From: Sipunculus nudus
Lineage: Eukaryota; Annelida; Sipuncula; Golfingiida; Sipunculidae
Assembly (NCBI GenBank): GCA_026874595.1
Contig: CM049316.1
Coordinates: 61,517,676 to 61,581,675, forward strand
Length of the DNA: 64,000 nucleotides
Direction of reading: 5' to 3'
Shown here piece by piece: positions 54,301 through 60,300 of this stretch. Every line of letters starts with the position of its first letter. Within the stretch, counting starts at the first letter, position 1. The translations under genes and the position numbers were made by a program. The notes beneath the pieces were generated by a model, which ran no database searches, was not told the origin of the DNA, and saw only the letters and a program-made list of their open reading frames with translations.

Positions 54301-57300
54301 AATTTCATGCCACATCCCATAGCTCTTATTAAGACTGACAGGTTATTTCTCCCATTTTCTCAAAACTGCTCATAGGGGGTTTCATTTCTGTGCAAACACT
54401 AAAACCTCGATGTCAAAGGTCACATGTAGAAATAACAGGTACACCTTTAGTGATGACAATAGAAAACCCCATTTTTTTATTCTTTTAAAAGATACCTGAT
54501 AACTTGCAAATGAAATTTCTGACTTTCAAGCAACATAATTAAGTTTACAATTCCAGTTTTAACTTTAAAAGCACAGATATAAAGCTTGTACTGTCAACTT
54601 AAAGGTTAACAGATTGAACATTACCAAAAGGAATACACAGACATGAAAGATATGCTTCCAAAGTTGGTACATTTAACAATATCTAAAAGCTGTAAGGTTA
54701 GAATGCCATACAAGTATATGCCAGACACGTTTTTTCGGTAATAAAATCAACTGTTACATTAGTTGTTCTGTAAGTGGAACATGATAATGTCAATTCTTAT
54801 TACAAGACTTTATCCTCTTTCCTTTAAGCTTGAGAATGAGAATAACAGATTTTTTTCACATTTTTTTAAAACAGGAACTGGTGACGTTCAGTCCTTAAAA
54901 GTTCTGAATCAATGACGTTTGAAGTTTACGATTACACTTGCTTCATCAGATAAGTTATCTAATAAGTAACTGGAAATCAGCTTACGCACATTCATTAAAA
55001 AGAAATGGGTCAAGTGTAATAGTATACAGGACCAATAATTTTCCAATATATATAAAACTATTAATTACAAAACTGGGTGCAAGTCCCTGTCCATATTATC
55101 TCCATCAAGAAAGACAAACCTTTACCTTTACTTGAAAACCTTTTTTTTTGCATTAAAAATTTTGGTGAAATTTATTATTTTACTTCTAAAATATAAATGA
55201 TGTTAAATTTGAGAATGATTTAATTGGAAGATGAGGTTCCAGAAATTTGATAACCCTGAAATATATTATATAAATTTATGAAATTAAAAAAAATTACTTC
55301 TGATTTACAAGTGTAAGAATGTATCTATATACAACAAATGAGGTGCTTACTTTGCCAGGAGACAGTAGTAGAGGATAATTTTGGCCAGTTCCTTGGATGA
55401 GAAAGTTTCAGTTTCCCAGAAAGGATGCTTGCAAAAAATGAGGATGAGGGGCTTTCCTGAAACATCCTGGCAACCTGAAACAATAGAAATACAGGATTTA
55501 AATGTTAATCTATATTATAACTGATGGTGGTGACACTAAATCCTTGTCATTCAACAGCTTGTGGCATCATCCTTGAAATGCCTGTTATTTGTTATGAAGT
55601 ATTTGTAATGATGCCAAGTGCGTCCTAAGGGGGTTAATCTTTCATTTTTTCTAAATTTGTTGTTATTTAGAGGTGGGTCTAATGCAGCCCATATATAAGA
55701 CACTTAGATAGCGTACCCAAGTGGGCACCCGGCTTCACTGAAAACCCAGCTGAGGTCAACCCTGGGTCCATGAAAACATATCCACAATGGACAAAGACTT
55801 CAGGTGTTCATGCACAAAAATCCAAGTATATCTAAGTGGTGTCTGTTTTGGAAGATAGTTCATGTATATCAAATACCAACATGTGACAGAATAACATTTC
55901 CACCAGAAGTCTAGACACAAGCACGGCAGCAGAGGCAAATTGGTGTAATAAAAAGCGTGCGATGAAACTCGTGAAGAATAGTCTCTACGGCTTATATCCC
56001 ATACCAAACACTTAATCCAGTCACAGATATACTTTCTCTTAGTAACACCACTTGCTTTCTTATGTTGGCATCATATATAATAGATCAGCATCAAAACCCA
56101 TTAACACAACAGACAAATAATTTTAACTTTTTTTAAATAGTTTTTTTTTGTCTTTTTTTTCATATTCAACATGTGTGATGTTACCTTAGGTGCAAGATCA
56201 ACTGAATCCATCATCGCCAATGACATGGTTACTTTAGGCTGACTTAATGAAGGAGTTTATTCACTGACGACTAATTAAATTTTTACCACAGGCAATTTTG
56301 TACAAATATGGATATAGGGTAGGCAGAATATATAGCCCTCAATTTGAAGTAAAATCATTGTAGTCCTACTGAAATTCATTGATTACATTAGGTAACATTC
56401 TAGTTGGTCCACTGAAGTTGATACAACATTTATAAATCTTCCGCAAAATAAGGAGCATTTCAGCATTAATTAAGTTAAACAACAGGAGAGATTTTCTGCT
56501 CCTGATAATGGTCTTAACCTTATCAAGTTTCAGTGATTAATATGATGAGTGGATTAGAATGGATCTGGTGTGGAAGTGAGAAGGTTCTGGACACAGAGAT
56601 AACAGCACTAACCATAGATCAAGCTAGTATCAGACTCAACACCAACCCTCTATAATAAATCAAACTCGCCCAAGAGGTGACAAGGTTAATGAAATCAACC
56701 CAAGGGGAACATAACTGATACTGCCAGGTGCCTGCCTGGCCACCCCAGGGGTTGTCACATGGGTTATTACCCTACCCCGCCCCCTGCTGTTTTGATAACA
56801 TAACACAGAGCCTTGTGTGTGCTGAGCAAACTTGACTGGCCACCCATAGCTTCAGGATGTAATTATTCCTGGACAATTTACTCAGGATCAAAACTATATG
56901 TTACACTCCCTGTGGTCATGATGGCTCCCGGGACCAGTAGTCCTATGTATTGTCACAGATGATTGGGTCGTCTGACAACTGAGTACTGTTTATACTTCAC
57001 GGGGTCCTATTTGTATTAGGGAATAAGTATTTGGACATGAGAGGTCATAAGTCAACTGATCTTACGGTAGCCCATGTTATAGCAGCCCCGCCCCCTGGGG
57101 CCTGACTGAGGAGAAAGGGAGTTGCAGCTGTTGGCTAGCAGGGGGGAATCCCTTTGTGCCAAGATCAGTAACATTTTAACTGTCCTAAACATAGTTTTGA
57201 GGGTATTTTGGTGAGAATATGTGACCAGATTTCTTTCTCTTAAGAATGTGTTATGAATAAGTCTGTATATGTTTTTATATATCAGCATATTTCAAATAAA

Positions 57301-60300
57301 TATTAGAGCTCCAATTTAGCACAATATCATGGGCGTAAAAGATACTGTTTGAAGACCTGGAGGAAAGGTTAGGATTAATACACATAAAATCACGGATTTA
57401 TAAGTTTTATACAATGCATTCTGAACAGCAAAATCATTGAACCCTACAGTTTGTTTGGTGGTACACCTACTATTAATTATGACACAGGAAGTGACTGCTT
57501 TTTAAACCATCTCTGGATATGTTATACATTTCCTGTGGCCTATGTCATAATCTTAAATATATGTATCAGCATGTGGGTATCATTTGACTACATATGCTTA
57601 CTTAAAGTTAAAAGAACTGTAAGCATTAGAATTGTAAAATGGGAAAAATTTTAAGATAACTGATGAATATTATGGGTTTTACAAATTTTAACAAATCTAA
57701 ATGAAATTATCATTTTCTTTCATTTTCACTGACAATAGGAAACAAATGTAATGGTATATCCACTAGTCTTCTAGTATTTGTTGCAAATTCAAAAAGAACC
57801 TAAATATGTTTACCACACAAAGGTAAATCTTGTATGGTAATAATGAAGTACCATATACTAGTAAATCTGAAGATATATATTGTAGGTAAAAAGGTCAACT
57901 TGACCCTTAAGCAACACAAGGTACATTAGCTCGTTGCCTGATGGCTGCCTATGTGAAAAAGAAAACCCATTTAAGAAGCAAGAGAGCCATAACAGTGACA
58001 TACAAACACCGGGTATACTCTTGGAATTCTCATAAACAGAGGTTACAGCCATAGTTTAGATGTCTTGATGTTTATACACACTTAGCCATCATATTCGGCC
58101 GCTGCATAATGTCTCTTTATGCTGTGCCTGCAGCTGGTTTATGCCTGAATAGCAGAACTGTATGGTTGAAACAGAGACGGTCCTTGGCTTCATGATCCAG
58201 CCACTACCCCAGGGGTGGCATGGGATGTCCTGACCAGGTTAGGACGAAGAAGCTGCACATGAGTCCACGTGTGTATATGTACTGATATATGAAATGTTTT
58301 ACTTTAAAAGGTCATCCATGGTCAGAACCAATGAAACAGAACTTAAGAACATAAAAAATTTCAGTGAGAGAGACGGGCAAATTGACAGAAAGACAGGTGA
58401 CAGTTCTATGGTGCACTTTTTAAAAGATTTTTTTGGTCTCAAGATTTAAATAAAGCAAACAAACAAATAAAACAGCCAATAGGCCTATTCAAGAGTTGAA
58501 TTTAATTATCATGTTTGGCTGAAGAAGAGATGTTGCTTTTTTATATCACAATTTATCCAAGGAGATTTGTCCCCTAAAATTGCCAGACAACAAACGGTTA
58601 CAGCTTACAATGAAGGAAAATATGAAAGCTTGTTCACAAATTCCAAACAGACAAAAGGGCCATAAATAAAGATTACTATCAGACTTGTGATTTTAATTAT
58701 AACAGTATCAAACTTAAAAGCACTAACAAGGGATTTTTTGTGTTTTACACTTGTGTGACAAGATATTGGTGGGTGGGTGGGGGGGGATTACAGGTGATGG
58801 AAATTAATATAAGTTTGTTCACAATTTCCAAACAAGCCAAAGGGCCATAAATAAAGGGTACTTTAAGGCTAATGATATAAATTATAATAGAATCAAACTA
58901 ATAAGCACTGACAAGGGTTTTTTAGTGTGTAACTTTTGTGTTATAACGTCTCAGTGTGGCATACGCCTACTCTAATAACACACTAGGTGCTTTGACTATT
59001 TTTGGCTTTCACAAAGACAGCCTGTCACACACCCTTCAATCTTGAATCGGTTATTTCATTAGCCTCTTTTTCTGTGCGGCCACACTGCATAACTCATTTT
59101 AGGCTGCATAATATGGCTTTGCATGTGGTATTGGCGAAAAAAGAACCAATGTAACTGTATCTTGCAGGCTTTTGCAACCAAACCCAGTTGATGTAATCAA
59201 AAGCTTCAAGAGAATCTATGAACGGGTCAGATTTGCCACAGGGTAGCACAGCTCTGTGGGAACAGATGTAACTGTTGACCCGCTAATAATGTTCTCTCAC
59301 AGACTGGTACAATGCCTCCATTTTTATCCATCTACAGTGATTTATTTATTTCTTCAAATGCTTTGCTTTTGTTGACTAAAATTTCTAAATCTGACAGATG
59401 TTACTGAGGTGTAAAATAACCACTTTGCCCTGGTTACCAGGATGCTGCAATACCTCAAAGGGGATAATTGGCACTTGTGGTTCCAAAATAATGGGACCCA
59501 CCTGTTCAGCTATAGGCTGGACTGGGGGTGTTTTTTTTTGTGTAGTGAAGGGAGAGAGGTACATATTTTAGCAAAGTTAATGGACAGCTGTTAAAATAAA
59601 CATCCCTTTATTTGACAGAAAAGTAATGAAAATTCATATTTATTATTTAACGGTATATATAAAAAGCTAATCCATTTCACTGCCGTATATGACTAAAGCC
59701 ATAAAGGTAACACTCAGCACTTGCAAGAGATTATTAAATGTTGCAGGTTTATTTCATTCTCCATTCAAGTGTTGATATGGCATCTTGATGATACAGCATG
59801 ATATAGTATCATGCAATTTTGATGTACTGGAGCATAGTTGTATCACTATAGAGGTTTCCAAAATCATTTAATTTGAAAAAGTGAACAAGCCTAAAGGGGC
59901 AATTCCATGTGCTTGTATATGTGTAGGTGCGTACATGCGTGGAAAACTGCTCCCATGATTTTTAAACAGATGTCTCCATGTGTCCATAAGCGTATATATG
60001 TATACATATGTGTTTATGCCTGAAAATTGCCATCAGAGCGATTTCACGCATAGGATGTGCGTGAACTCAGGGAGTCTGGGTAAAATGACGTTACTTCATC
60101 TTCTTTTTTAGGAAAGCCTACTTGATCCATTGTACAAATATATATGTCTGCCAGTTCATGCATATATGCATATACAAGCTCATGGAAACACTGCTCGACA
60201 AGGTTTCCTTATGGTTAAAAGCAACAGCTACAGTTTGGCACACTAAAAGGTAACACAAATGGCATGGCATGGATAGGAAAATACACATTAAATGTGAAGA

